Assembly: GCA_035534855.1 (NCBI GenBank)
Contig: DATLRD010000090.1
Location: 1-64,000, forward strand
Direction of reading: 5' to 3'
Source of the DNA: DATARH01 sp035534855
GTDB lineage: Bacteria > Pseudomonadota > Alphaproteobacteria > ATCC43930 > CGMCC-115725
DNA length: 64,000 nt
The position numbers were made by a program, and so were the translations under genes. Every line of letters begins with the position of its first letter. Position 1 is the stretch's first letter. A model generated the notes under the pieces. The model was not told the origin of the DNA, ran no database searches, and saw only the letters and a program-made list of their open reading frames with translations. Of this stretch, positions 16,743 through 25,303 are shown piece after piece.

Positions 16743-17384
16743 ATGAAGCTTTACGGCTTTTCCCGCTCTTCCGCCGCGTTCCGCGTGCGCATCGCGCTGA
16801 ACCTGAAGGGGCTCGATAGCGAGCAGGTCTTTGTCCACCTGCGCCGTCACGAGCAGGAGCGCCCGGAGTTTCTTGGGGTCAACCCACAGGGTCTGGTGCC
16901 GGCGCTGGAGACCGACGGGCTGACGCTGATCCAGTCGCTGCCGATCGTCGAGTATCTCGACGAGCGCCACCCCGAGCCGCCGCTGCTGCCGCGCGATCCG
17001 GCCGGCCGTGCACGGGTCAGGGCGCTGGCCGCGATCGTCGCCTGCGACATCCACCCGATCAATAATCTGCGGGTTTTGCGCTATCTGCACGGGCCGCTCG
17101 GCCACGACGAGGCGGCGATCGCGGCGTGGTACAATCACTGGATCGAAACCGGCTTCCATGCGCTCGAGCCGCTGCTCGCCGGCGACCCGCGCACCGGCGC
17201 GTTTTGCCACGGTGACGCGCCCGGTCTTGCCGACATCGCGCTGGTGCCGCAGGTTGTCAACAGCGAGCGATATCGTCTAAACCTCGCAGCTTTTCCGACG
17301 ATCCGGCGGATTTACGAGACCTGCATGACGCTCGACGCTTTCGCCCACGCCCATCCGACCCGCCAGCCCGATTACGAACCATGA
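16743..17384 (+). CDS. maiA: Maleylacetoacetate isomerase (zeta-class glutathione S-transferase)
   Basis: 213 residues, normal length. The thioredoxin-like N-terminal domain (KLYGFSRSSAAFRVRIALNL, NPQGLVPALETDG, LIQSLPIVEYLDE) and the helical C-terminal domain (IHPINNLRVLRYL, GDAPGLADIALVPQV) follow the zeta class, which isomerises maleylacetoacetate to fumarylacetoacetate in tyrosine/homogentisate breakdown. The usual SSCS active-site signature is SSAA here, so the non-essential cysteine is absent. No homogentisate genes are adjacent. Stop overlaps the next start by 4 bases. Confidence 0.88.
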   Translation: MKLYGFSRSSAAFRVRIALNLKGLDSEQVFVHLRRHEQERPEFLGVNPQGLVPALETDGLTLIQSLPIVEYLDERHPEPPLLPRDPAGRARVRALAAIVACDIHPINNLRVLRYLHGPLGHDEAAIAAWYNHWIETGFHALEPLLAGDPRTGAFCHGDAPGLADIALVPQVVNSERYRLNLAAFPTIRRIYETCMTLDAFAHAHPTRQPDYEP

Positions 17385-18706
17385 GCCGCCGCCCCCTCTG
17401 TTGTGCCGCGGTGGCGGCCACTCTCCTGGCCCTGGCGGGTTGCGCGCGGCCGCCGCAACCCGCGGCCCCGGTCGCGTCGAACGACATGGGGCTGATCCGG
17501 ACGGTCATGCAGGAAGTCGAGAAAGACTATGTCGTGCCGGTTGGGCCCGACAAGCTCACCGCCGGCGCGCTGAAAGGGATGCTCGACCGCCTCGACCCGC
17601 ATTCAGATTATCTGAGCGAGCACGAGTACCAGGAGCTGGTCGCCACCACGAGCGGCCAGTTCGGCGGCGTCGGCATCGAGATTTCGGTGCAGGACGGCGT
17701 GCCGCAGGTGATCTCGGCGATCGACGGCACGCCCGCCTCCGCGGCCGGGATCGAACCCGGCGACCGCATCATCAAGGCCAACGGCCAGCCGACCGTCGGC
17801 ATGGATATCGAGGATGTCGTGCGCCGGCTACGCGGCGCGCCCGGCAGCCCGGTGGTGCTGACCATCGCACGCGCCAATCGCGAGCCGTTTAACGTGCCGA
17901 TCGTGCGCGCGATCATCCATGTCGATTCGGTCACCTCCGCGCTGCAACCGGGCGGCATCGGCTACGCCCGCGTATCGACGTTCGACGACAAGACGCCCGT
18001 GGAGTTACGCACCGCGCTCCTGCGTATGAAGCGCGAGGCCGGCGGCCGGCTCAACGGGTTCGTGCTCGACCTGCGCAACGATGCCGGCGGCCTGCTCGAC
18101 GCGGCGATCGACGTGTCCAGCGATTTTCTCGATTCCGGCACGGTGGTGTCGACGCGCGGCCGCGACTCCAACGAAAACCGCATCTTCGTGGCACCGGCTA
18201 CGGGCGACCTGATCCGCAGGGTGCCGATGGTGGTGCTGATCAACGGCGCCACGGCTTCGGCCTCGGAGATTGTCGCCGGCGCGCTGAAGGACAACCACCG
18301 GGCGATCGTGATGGGCACCCGCAGCTTTGGCAAAGGCTCGGTGCAAAGCATCATCCCGATCGAGGGGCACGGCGCGCTACGGCTGACGACCGCGCTCTAC
18401 TACACGCCGTCGGGCGGCTCGATCCAAGGGAGCGGCATCACCCCCGACATCGAGGTTGCGCTGCCCAAGGACGAGCAGGTCGCCAACGCGCTGATGACGC
18501 ATGAAAGCGATCTGTTCGGGTCGCTCAAGCCGACCGGCGCACTGGCGCCGACCGGCCCGGCGCAGCCGCGGGCGCCGCAGGCCGAGGATAACGACCGGCC
18601 GATCAACCCAAAGATTATCGGGACCCCTCGGGACAGTCAGCTGCGGGCAGCGCTCGATTATCTGCGCCATCACCGGGTGCCGCCGCGGCAGGCGAGCCGG
18701 CGCTGA
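17381..18706 (+). CDS. S41-family C-terminal processing protease, lipoprotein
   Basis: 441 residues. A signal peptide with lipobox LALAGC (Cys21) predicts a membrane-anchored periplasmic lipoprotein. Then a CtpA-type layout: helical cap, PDZ domain (FGGVGIEISVQDGVPQVISA, GIEPGDRIIKANGQ), and the protease core with the Ser/Lys dyad in NGATASASEIVAGAL and GTRSFGKGSVQS. It cleaves C-termini of periplasmic proteins or murein hydrolases; the substrate is not known here. ATGA overlap with the GST gene upstream. Its last 92 bases overlap the convergent metallo-beta-lactamase-fold gene. Confidence 0.93.
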   Translation: MSRRPLCCAAVAATLLALAGCARPPQPAAPVASNDMGLIRTVMQEVEKDYVVPVGPDKLTAGALKGMLDRLDPHSDYLSEHEYQELVATTSGQFGGVGIEISVQDGVPQVISAIDGTPASAAGIEPGDRIIKANGQPTVGMDIEDVVRRLRGAPGSPVVLTIARANREPFNVPIVRAIIHVDSVTSALQPGGIGYARVSTFDDKTPVELRTALLRMKREAGGRLNGFVLDLRNDAGGLLDAAIDVSSDFLDSGTVVSTRGRDSNENRIFVAPATGDLIRRVPMVVLINGATASASEIVAGALKDNHRAIVMGTRSFGKGSVQSIIPIEGHGALRLTTALYYTPSGGSIQGSGITPDIEVALPKDEQVANALMTHESDLFGSLKPTGALAPTGPAQPRAPQAEDNDRPINPKIIGTPRDSQLRAALDYLRHHRVPPRQASRR

Positions 18707-20018
18707 GCGCCGGCAGCCGGCCGGGAAGCAGGTCGCGCACGATCGCACGCGTCCAGCGCCACAGCGAGGCGGGGCTGCGCAGGTGGCCGTAATCGTGGAA
18801 CTGGAACAGCACGAACAGGCCATAGATCCGGCGCAGATCGACCCGGCGAAACAGGCGGACCCGGACGAACATCGTGATGCCGAGATCGGTCAGATGGTCG
18901 TTGGCCAGCGCCTCCTTTATGGTCAGCGCCGGCACCGCGATCTCGAAATCGCCGGCCGGACCCTCGCCGACGTCGCCAAGCCGGCCGCGCCGTGCCTCGT
19001 AATAAAGCCGCCGCCGGCCGAGGCGAAAGCCGAACCCGCGCGGGAACAGCGGCCATAGCAGAAAGCGCCACACGTTGAGCTTGCGGCGCAGCGCGGCGAC
19101 ATCGCCGTCGGTGATCTCGGCCGCTTCCTCGGCGGCGAGCCGCGCCGCGGTCAGCCGTGCCACGGTCGCCGCCGCAGCCGGGCGGTAATCGGCCGGGCCG
19201 GGTGCGGTAAAGCTCAGATCGGCGAGGTTCAGCGTCGCATAGGGCGGGGCGAGCCGTGCTGCGGCGCTCCAGCCGCGGACGAGTGCGGTGTAAAGGGTGC
19301 GGTGCGCGTTGGCCCAGGTGCTGTCGCCGCGTTCGAACACCGCCTGGCTGGCAAACGGCAGGTAGACATCGGCGCCAAGCCTGTCGCACAGCCGGCAGAT
19401 GAAATTGACATAGTGTTCCGGCGCGCGCAGCGAGACGATGCCGCCGCGCTCGTCGACAAAGCTGTTGACGAGGCTCGCCGGCGAATAGCTGGCGAGCAGC
19501 ACCCGCCGCTTGCCGATGCGGTCGGCGAGCCGGCGCACGGCGCGCAGCACCGGCGGCAGCGGCTTCGCGTCGTTGAAATTGAGGATCAGCGCGTCGGGCG
19601 TGTCGACCAGCAACAGGCTGTCATCGTTCCACAGCGGGATCGACAGCATCGCGATGCCCGGTGCGACGGCCTGCCAGCGTCGCGGCGGCACCGCGGCGAC
19701 GCTGTAGCCGCGCGTCTGCAGATAGGCGAGGCAATCGGGCTCCGGCAGGTCGGGAAACAGATAGCGCGGACCGGTACCGAGGCGACGGATCGACGGCAGG
19801 TGCAGGTGGTCCGGGTGCTCGTGCGTGATGTAGACATTTGCGGCCCCCGCGAGCCAGTCGATCTCGTCGCCGCTCGGGTAGTGCTGCAGCCACCAGCTGC
19901 GCCAATACACCGAGCCGACAAGCCACGGATCGGTCGCCAGCAGCGGGCTCTCGCCATCGCGAAACAGCGCCAGCGTCGCGTGGCCGAGCGTGCGGAGGTT
20001 CAGACTATCGCCCGTCAT
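18615..20018 (-). CDS. Metallo-beta-lactamase-fold hydrolase with C-terminal extension
   Basis: 467 residues. LGHATLALF, then the metal motif THEHPDHLH (His66, His68, Asp70, His71), and LLATDPWLVGSVYW place the first 250 residues in the metallo-beta-lactamase superfamily, closer to UlaG/CMAH-type members than to beta-lactamases. The last 200 residues (LNVWRFLLWPLFPRGFGFRL onwards) are an extension I do not recognise, with a hydrophobic patch. No signal peptide. The C-terminus, rich in Ala/Pro, is encoded over the end of the S41 protease gene on the other strand. Confidence 0.8.
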   Translation of the reverse strand: MTGDSLNLRTLGHATLALFRDGESPLLATDPWLVGSVYWRSWWLQHYPSGDEIDWLAGAANVYITHEHPDHLHLPSIRRLGTGPRYLFPDLPEPDCLAYLQTRGYSVAAVPPRRWQAVAPGIAMLSIPLWNDDSLLLVDTPDALILNFNDAKPLPPVLRAVRRLADRIGKRRVLLASYSPASLVNSFVDERGGIVSLRAPEHYVNFICRLCDRLGADVYLPFASQAVFERGDSTWANAHRTLYTALVRGWSAAARLAPPYATLNLADLSFTAPGPADYRPAAAATVARLTAARLAAEEAAEITDGDVAALRRKLNVWRFLLWPLFPRGFGFRLGRRRLYYEARRGRLGDVGEGPAGDFEIAVPALTIKEALANDHLTDLGITMFVRVRLFRRVDLRRIYGLFVLFQFHDYGHLRSPASLWRWTRAIVRDLLPGRLPALSAGSPAAAAPGDGADNRALPAADCPEGSR

Positions 20019-20024
20019 TACGAA

Positions 20025-20087
20025 CCCGGACCTGGTCCGGGGAAAGCAATCTCGATCGGATCGGCCACGATCGGCACGAGATTGCTT
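20025..20087. repeat. Composite intergenic palindrome
   Basis: Two inverted repeats lie in a row: CCCGGACC-T-GGTCCGGG at 20025-20041 and 11-bp arms AAGCAATCTCG / CGAGATTGCTT at 20044-20054 and 20077-20087. Outer GTCATTAC (from 20015) and GGCAATGAC also pair loosely. This looks like a dispersed intergenic element. It lies between two minus-strand genes and could also act as an mRNA hairpin. Confidence 0.6.
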
Positions 20088-20120
20088 CGCCGGCTTCAGC
20101 GCCCGGCAATGACACGGTAA

Positions 20121-21203
20121 TCACACCGCCCGGGCGACGAACGGGGCGAGGAATTCGCGCAACGTCGGCGACCATTTGGCGTGCTCAGGGCCGCTTGCGG
20201 TATGGCCGAGTTCGCTGTCGAGCTCGAAATAGCGCGCGCCGACGCCGGCCTCCTTCAACGCCGCCATCACCGCCGGGGCGATCGCCGGCGGAAACAGCGC
20301 GTCGGTGCGGCACAGGATGTACAGCACCTTGGCCTTGATCCGCGCGAAATCCGGCCGCGTGTCGAAGCCGAGCAGCGCCCGGCGCAGGATGATCAGCGAG
20401 TTGGCATCCCACCCGGCGGCCCAGCTTGCCGCGACCTCGCGGATCGCCGCCTCGCGCGCCGCCGGGTCGGGATAGCGCGGCGCCAGCGCCGCCTCGATGC
20501 CGTAGCGCTTCAGCGTCTCGACGCGGATCTCGGCCAGCGTGGTCTTCGCACCGCCCTTGCCGTAATAACGCCCGCCATGCCATTCGGGGTCGCCGGCGAG
20601 CCGCGCGGTCAACTCGGCAAGCTGCTTGTCGGTATTCGCCGAGGCGTAGGGCGCGGTGTTGACCGGCACGATCGCGTCCATGTGATCGGGATAGGCGGTC
20701 GCCCACTGGAACGCCTGATAGCCGCCATAGGACGGGCCGGCGACCGCCACCAGGTGGGAAACCCCCAGCCATTCGATCAGCGCCTTCTGCGCGGCGACGA
20801 TGTCGCGCACCGTGACGGCAGGAAAATCCGGCCCGTAGGGCTGGCCGGTCGCCGGGTTGAGGCTCGCCGCGTTGGTCGAGCCGTACGACGAGCCCAGCAT
20901 GTTCGAAGCAACCACGAACAGCTTGTCGGTGTCGATCGCCTTGCCCGGCCCGATCAGCCCGTCCCACGCGCCCGGCTGGTTGCCGTTGGCCGGGTTGCGC
21001 CCGGCCTGGTGGTGGCTGCCGGTATAGCCGTGGGTGATCAGCACCGCGTTGCGGCCGTGGCGCTGCAGCCGGCCATAGGTCTCGTAGGCGATCCGCGCCT
21101 CGGGCAGCACCGTGCCGTCGCCGAGGCGGAACTCGCGGATCGTGAAGAACCGGTCCGCGACCGTCCCGATATCGGCGGTCTTGACCGCGGCTGCGTCGTT
21201 CAT
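20121..21203 (-). CDS. MetX-like alpha/beta hydrolase (homoserine acetyltransferase fold)
   Basis: 360 residues from ATG 21203, which has GGGAGGA six bases before it. The fold and order follow MetX: EFRLGDGTVLPEARIAYETY, the NMLGSSYGS and NP region, the nucleophile elbow GPSYGGYQAF (Ser), the Asp in CRTDALFPP, and the His in ELGHTASGPEH. True homoserine acetyltransferases read GGSMGGMQ at the elbow; this GPSYGG variant fits the MetX-like esterases, so homoserine may not be the substrate. No met genes are near. Confidence 0.8.
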   Translation of the reverse strand: MNDAAAVKTADIGTVADRFFTIREFRLGDGTVLPEARIAYETYGRLQRHGRNAVLITHGYTGSHHQAGRNPANGNQPGAWDGLIGPGKAIDTDKLFVVASNMLGSSYGSTNAASLNPATGQPYGPDFPAVTVRDIVAAQKALIEWLGVSHLVAVAGPSYGGYQAFQWATAYPDHMDAIVPVNTAPYASANTDKQLAELTARLAGDPEWHGGRYYGKGGAKTTLAEIRVETLKRYGIEAALAPRYPDPAAREAAIREVAASWAAGWDANSLIILRRALLGFDTRPDFARIKAKVLYILCRTDALFPPAIAPAVMAALKEAGVGARYFELDSELGHTASGPEHAKWSPTLREFLAPFVARAV

Positions 21204-21330
21204 ACCGTCCTCCCTCGTGCCGTGCACCGGCCAATTCTGCCACCGCCGGGCGATGCCGGCCATACCGGCTCTTTCGGCGGCGCGCGGTTCGCGCTACACC
21301 GCATGTTCCGACGTGCCGCTCGGAGGGGTG

Positions 21331-21903
21331 ATGCGCCGTCTGTTGCCGGCTCGCCTGGCGAGCCTTTTGCTGTTGCCGGCTCGCTTGGCGAGCCTTTTGC
21401 TGTTGCCGGCTCGCCTGGCGAGCCTTTTGCCATTGTTGCTGCTGGCCGCATGTGAGGGCGGCAGCGGGCCGTCGCCGCTGCCGGTCGAATCGGTCAGCGC
21501 CAGCTTTCCGCCGCACGGCCTCGCCGAGGTGATCCTGATCGATGCGGTCGATCCGCTGCCGCTGCGCATCGCCGAGCTGATCGCGCCGGACGGCAGGGTG
21601 ACGATGGCCGATGCGATCGATGTGACCCCGCAGCCGGGCTTTGCCGGCGGGCAGAACACCGGGGGTGACCCGACGGGTGGCGGCCTTACCGATTTGACCC
21701 TGCCCGACCCGATCGCCCCCGGCATCCGCAGCGAGGGCCGGTTGCTGATCACGATCTCGAAGGCGCAGATACCGCTGCCCGACCCGGTCGCGTACCGCCA
21801 CGACTGGCAGCGCTATCGCATCCGGCTCGAATTCGGCACGCCGCCCGGCCGCATCGAGACGCGTCAGATCGCCGCCCCGGAACCCACCCCGACTTCAGGG
21901 TGA
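21331..21903 (+). CDS. Small lipoprotein with repeat-built signal peptide
   Basis: 190 residues. The start ATG 21331 has GGAGGGG two bases upstream. The signal peptide contains LLPARLASLL three times and ends in the lipobox LLAAC, so the mature protein should be lipid-anchored. The rest has a beta-rich look (FPPHGLAEVILIDAVDPLPL, GRLLITISKAQIPLPDPVAY) and no family I recognise. The repeated signal peptide is unusually long with three internal Arg residues inside the hydrophobic core, which may slow export. Divergent from the MetX-like gene. Confidence 0.75.
   Translation: MRRLLPARLASLLLLPARLASLLLLPARLASLLPLLLLAACEGGSGPSPLPVESVSASFPPHGLAEVILIDAVDPLPLRIAELIAPDGRVTMADAIDVTPQPGFAGGQNTGGDPTGGGLTDLTLPDPIAPGIRSEGRLLITISKAQIPLPDPVAYRHDWQRYRIRLEFGTPPGRIETRQIAAPEPTPTSG
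21341..21430 (+). repeat. Three tandem 30-bp repeats, each with a hairpin
   Basis: The unit begins TGTTGCCGGCTCGC and is repeated exactly at 21341-21370, 21371-21400 and 21401-21430, with one T for C change in the middle copy. Each unit holds the inverted repeat GGCTCGCC-T-GGCGAGCC. The unit is a multiple of three, so copy-number change keeps the reading frame of the lipoprotein signal peptide. Confidence 0.95.
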
Positions 21904-21945
21904 GCGCGGCGCCGCGGACCGTCGCGAGGCAATCGGGCTGAGTGT

Positions 21946-23142
21946 CTAGCCGCCGCCGGTCTGGGCCCAATCGAGCAGGCGACCGAGAAAGCGCTGGCCT
22001 TCGGCGAGTTCGGCGCGGGTGATGAATTCGTCGGGTTGGTGCGCCACGGTTATCGAGCCGGGCCCGCAGATCACCGCGGGGATGCCGGCCTGCTGATAGA
22101 GACCCGCCTCGCTGGCGAACGACACGGTGGTCGTCGTGTTGGTCCCGGTGAGCCGGCGGACCAGCGCCTCGGCCGGGGAATCCGCCTGCGGCACCAGCGG
22201 CGGCACTGCGACCAGCGCCTCGGTGGCAATCGCCGCGCCGGGATAGGCTGCCCGCATTGCCGGCAGCAACTCGTCATCGATGAAACGGTCGATCCGCGCC
22301 TTCAGCGCCGCGGGGTCGTCGCCCGGCACGGCGCGCAAATCCCAGGTAAAGGCGCAGTCGCGGGGGATGATGTTGACCGCCGCACCGCCCTCGATCGTGC
22401 CGACGCTCAGCGTCGTGTAGGGCGGGTCGAAGCCGCTGCCGGGCCGGCCGTGCGCCTCGGCCTCGGCGGCCAGGCGGCCGATCTCGCCGACGATCCGGGC
22501 AGCCGCGGCGATCGCGTTGACGCCGCGGCCGGGAGCGCTCGAATGCCCGTCGCGGCCGGTGACCGCGGTGCGGAAGAAGCAGCAGCCCTTCTGCGCGGTG
22601 GCGACCTGCATCGATGTCGGCTCGCCGATGATCGCCAGACGCGGCCGCGCCAGCCCGGCGGGCAGGGTAGCGATCAGCTCCGGCGCGCCAAAGCAGCCGG
22701 TCTCCTCGTCATGGGTGAAGGCAAGATGCAGCGGCACCGCAAGCGGCCGCGCCGCCATCTCGGGCACCAGGGCCAGCACCAGCGCGATGAACCCCTTCAT
22801 ATCGGCGGTGCCGCGCCCATAGAGCCGGCCGCCGTCGTTCCCCGGGCGCTCGGTCAGCGCGAACGGGTCGCTGGCCCATTGCTGGCCGGTGACCGGCACG
22901 ACATCGGTATGGCCAGAGAGGATCACGCCGCCGCGCCCGGGCGGACCGATCGTCGCAAACAGGTTGGCCTTGCCGGAGGCGGTGTCTCCGCTCAGCGCGC
23001 TCGCGATGCCGAAGCCGCGCAGGTAGTCGGCGATCCACTCGATCAGCGCCAGATTGGGGCGGGACGAGGTGGTATCGAAGGCGACGAGCCGCTCAAGGAT
23101 GCCGAGCGTCGCCGCGAGTAAAGCTTCAGACGTAATCGCCAG
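21946..23142 (-). CDS. argE: Acetylornithine deacetylase, apparent CTG or ATT start
   Basis: About 398 residues. M20-type zinc amidohydrolase that releases ornithine from N-acetylornithine in arginine synthesis. Metal and catalytic motifs: SGHTDVVPV, GRGTADMKGF, THDEETGCFG, and the C-terminal GPGSITVAHQPDEF. Homology starts at LLAATLGILERLVAFDTTSS, upstream of the first ATG or GTG in frame (22926 and nearby). The frame closes with a TGA just upstream, and only CTG 23142 or ATT 23136 can serve as start. The gene begins inside the 3' end of folE, 17 bases before its stop, so translational coupling is likely. Confidence 0.88.
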   Translation of the reverse strand: MAITSEALLAATLGILERLVAFDTTSSRPNLALIEWIADYLRGFGIASALSGDTASGKANLFATIGPPGRGGVILSGHTDVVPVTGQQWASDPFALTERPGNDGGRLYGRGTADMKGFIALVLALVPEMAARPLAVPLHLAFTHDEETGCFGAPELIATLPAGLARPRLAIIGEPTSMQVATAQKGCCFFRTAVTGRDGHSSAPGRGVNAIAAAARIVGEIGRLAAEAEAHGRPGSGFDPPYTTLSVGTIEGGAAVNIIPRDCAFTWDLRAVPGDDPAALKARIDRFIDDELLPAMRAAYPGAAIATEALVAVPPLVPQADSPAEALVRRLTGTNTTTTVSFASEAGLYQQAGIPAVICGPGSITVAHQPDEFITRAELAEGQRFLGRLLDWAQTGGG

Positions 23143-23776
23143 TCCCGCCGGCTGGGGTGCCGATCATCGCCAGCACCTCGCGCCGGCTCGTCGCGTCGGC
23201 GCGGAACACGCCGAGCATGCGGCTTGTCACCATCGTGACGCCGGATTTGTGCACCCCGCGCGTCGTCATGCACTGATGTGCGCCCTCGATGACAACGGCG
23301 ACGCCTTTCGGCTGCAGCACCTCGTCGATCGTGTTGGCCACCTGCGCGGTCATCTTCTCCTGGATCTGCAGCCGCTTGGCATAGACCTCGACGAGCCGCG
23401 CCAGCTTCGAGATGCCGACCACCCGGTTGTTGGGCAGGTAGGCGATGTGGACCTTGCCGATGATCGGCGCCAGATGGTGCTCGCAATGCGACTCAAAGCG
23501 GATGTCCTTGAGCATGACGATCTCGTCATACCCGTCCATCTCCTCGAAGGTGCGCTGCAGCAGCGCCACCGGGTCTTCGTCGTAGCCGCTGAAATATTCC
23601 TGATAGGCGCGCACCACCCGGTCTGGCGTGCCGACCAGGCCTTCGCGCGACGGGTCGTCGCCGGCCCAGCGGATGAGGGTGCGCACCGCTTCGAGCGCTT
23701 CTTCGCGGCCCGGGCGGCGGATCGTGCGCGGCTTGTGAATGCGTTCGACGGAAGCGGGATTGGCGATAGACGACAT
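23126..23776 (-). CDS. folE: GTP cyclohydrolase I
   Basis: 216 residues from ATG 23776, with AAGAAAG upstream. First step of tetrahydrofolate synthesis, GTP to dihydroneopterin triphosphate. Zinc ligands in SHCEHHLAPI and HQCMTTRGVHKSG; other conserved pieces are GTPDRVVRAYQEYFSGY, LPNNRVVGISKLARLV and QEKMTAQVAN. The open frame continues 200 bp upstream across apaG but that part is not homologous. Between apaG and argE on the same strand. Confidence 0.97.
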   Translation of the reverse strand: MSSIANPASVERIHKPRTIRRPGREEALEAVRTLIRWAGDDPSREGLVGTPDRVVRAYQEYFSGYDEDPVALLQRTFEEMDGYDEIVMLKDIRFESHCEHHLAPIIGKVHIAYLPNNRVVGISKLARLVEVYAKRLQIQEKMTAQVANTIDEVLQPKGVAVVIEGAHQCMTTRGVHKSGVTMVTSRMLGVFRADATSRREVLAMIGTPAGGTGDYV

Positions 23777-23850
23777 CTGGCGTTCTTTCTTGGCGGGATC
23801 GTCGGCGTGGCCGCGCCCGCGGGGCCACAATGGTGACGGGGCGGCGCCGG

Positions 23851-24243
23851 TCAGTTGAGCCGCACCGCCTGCTGTGGGCTGTCGAGTGAAAAAGCCGGCA
23901 CATGCGCCAGAAAGCGCTCGCCGGCCTGCGTCGACATCTCGTAATCGCCGACCATGATCCCCGACGGGGTCGGCAGTGGGCACGAGCTGGTGTATTCAAA
24001 ACTTTCGCCGGGGGCGAGGACCGGCTGCTCGCCGACGACGCCCGGGCCGCGCACTTCCTGAAGCCGTCCGGCGCTGTCGGTGATGCGCCAGTGGCGATTG
24101 TGCAGCTGCACGGTCTCGCCGCCGCCGTTCTCAATCCGGACGTGATACGCCCACACGAAGTGGTCGTCTGCCGGCGAGGAGTGCTGTTCGAGGTAGAACG
24201 GGCGGACTGTGATCTTGATTGAACGGGTCGTTTCGGAATACAT
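23851..24243 (-). CDS. apaG: Co2+/Mg2+ efflux protein ApaG
   Basis: 130 residues from ATG 24243. A single fibronectin III-like beta sandwich: KITVRPFYLEQHSSPADDHF, VWAYHVRIENGG, LHNRHWRITDSAGRLQEVRG, GVVGEQPVLAPGESFEYTSS, MVGDYEMST. The F-V-W-A-Y-x-V and G-E-x-P-x-L-x-P-G motifs are diagnostic. The molecular function is still uncertain despite the name; a role in signalling or protein contacts is proposed for the family. 74 bp before folE. Confidence 0.96.
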   Translation of the reverse strand: MYSETTRSIKITVRPFYLEQHSSPADDHFVWAYHVRIENGGGETVQLHNRHWRITDSAGRLQEVRGPGVVGEQPVLAPGESFEYTSSCPLPTPSGIMVGDYEMSTQAGERFLAHVPAFSLDSPQQAVRLN

Positions 24244-24357
24244 CGGGTCGGCCTTCGCTGCGGAACCGGCGCGCCGCAACACAGCAGGCGCGCGCAAGGG
24301 GGCGGCGCGGCACAATGTCGGTTGCTCGGGCGGAAGCGTCAAGGCCGCGGCGCGGCG

Positions 24358-25230
24358 TCAGCCGCCCGGCGCCAGCAGCGCCAGCAGCCGTTCGTCGGGT
24401 AGCCGCGCCCCGTCGGGCCGGATCGTCTGGATGCAGACATGGTCCGCGCCGGAGTCCCAGTGCTCCTGGATGCGCTTGCGGATCGCCGCCTCGTCGCCCC
24501 ACGCGACGTTGGCGTCGACAAGGCGGTCCGAGCCGCCGCCGGCAAGGTCGTCGCCAAAGCCCAGCCGGCGCCAGTTGTTGGCGTAATTGTCGAGCCGCAG
24601 GTACGGCGCCAGCGCCTGGCGCGCAGCGGCGCGAGCAGTCGCCGGGTCGGTTTCGAGCAGCACCCACACCTCGGGGCACAGAAGCTTGCCCGGGCCCATC
24701 AGGCGCCGCGCCTCGGCGGTATGTTCGGGTGGCACGTTATAGGGGTGCGAGCCGTCGGCCGCGCTCGCCGACAGTTCGAGCATGCGCGGGCCGAGTGCGG
24801 CGATGACGGTCGGCGGCTTTTCGGGCGGCTCCGGGGCCGCGTACTGCGCCGCCGCCATCGCCGCGAGATAGGCGCGCATCGTCGAGACCGGCTTGCCGTA
24901 GGTGTGGCCGCGCATTCCCTCGACCGAGGGAGCATGCGACACGCCGAGGCCGAGCAGAAAGCGCCCGCCCGATTGCTCGGCAAGCGCGCGCTGCCCGTTG
25001 GCCATCGCCATCGGGTCGCGGGCATAGATGTTGGCGATGCCCGGCGCAACGATCAGCCGGGTGGTGTTGGCCAGCAGCCACGACGAGTGAACCAGCACGT
25101 TGCGGCCCCGGCTTTCGGGCAGCCACAGCGCACTGTAACCCCACGCTTCGACGCGCTTGGCGAAGGCGGCTCCGTCAGCCGCACTCATCGAGTCCATGGC
25201 GTTCCACACGCCAAGTCTGCCCAGTTTCAT
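24358..25230 (-). CDS. LLM-class flavin/F420-dependent oxidoreductase
   Basis: 290 residues. A luciferase-like TIM barrel: LGVWNAMDSMSAADGAAFAK, EAWGYSALWLPESRGRN, LIVAPGIANIYARDPMAMAN, RFLLGLGVSHAPSVEGMRGH. The pattern matches the TIGR-type F420 LLM oxidoreductases; the true cofactor (FMN or F420) and substrate cannot be told from sequence. ATG 25230 with GGAGGG 5 bases upstream. Transcribed toward apaG with a 114-bp gap; no cofactor genes are near. Confidence 0.85.
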   Translation of the reverse strand: MKLGRLGVWNAMDSMSAADGAAFAKRVEAWGYSALWLPESRGRNVLVHSSWLLANTTRLIVAPGIANIYARDPMAMANGQRALAEQSGGRFLLGLGVSHAPSVEGMRGHTYGKPVSTMRAYLAAMAAAQYAAPEPPEKPPTVIAALGPRMLELSASAADGSHPYNVPPEHTAEARRLMGPGKLLCPEVWVLLETDPATARAAARQALAPYLRLDNYANNWRRLGFGDDLAGGGSDRLVDANVAWGDEAAIRKRIQEHWDSGADHVCIQTIRPDGARLPDERLLALLAPGG

Positions 25231-25303
25231 GCGATCCCTCCGCCTGCCGCACCGCGATTTCGGCGCGGTATGGAGGTCATCTTACGGCGGGTTCGCATGC
25301 CGG

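Noticed and set aside
20121..21203. Calling the hydrolase homoserine O-acetyltransferase (metX)
   Set aside because: The nucleophile elbow is GPSYGG and not GGSMGG, and no methionine genes are adjacent; kept as MetX-like only.
21341..21430. CRISPR-like repeat array
   Set aside because: The 30-bp units are directly adjacent with no spacers and are in frame with a coding signal peptide.
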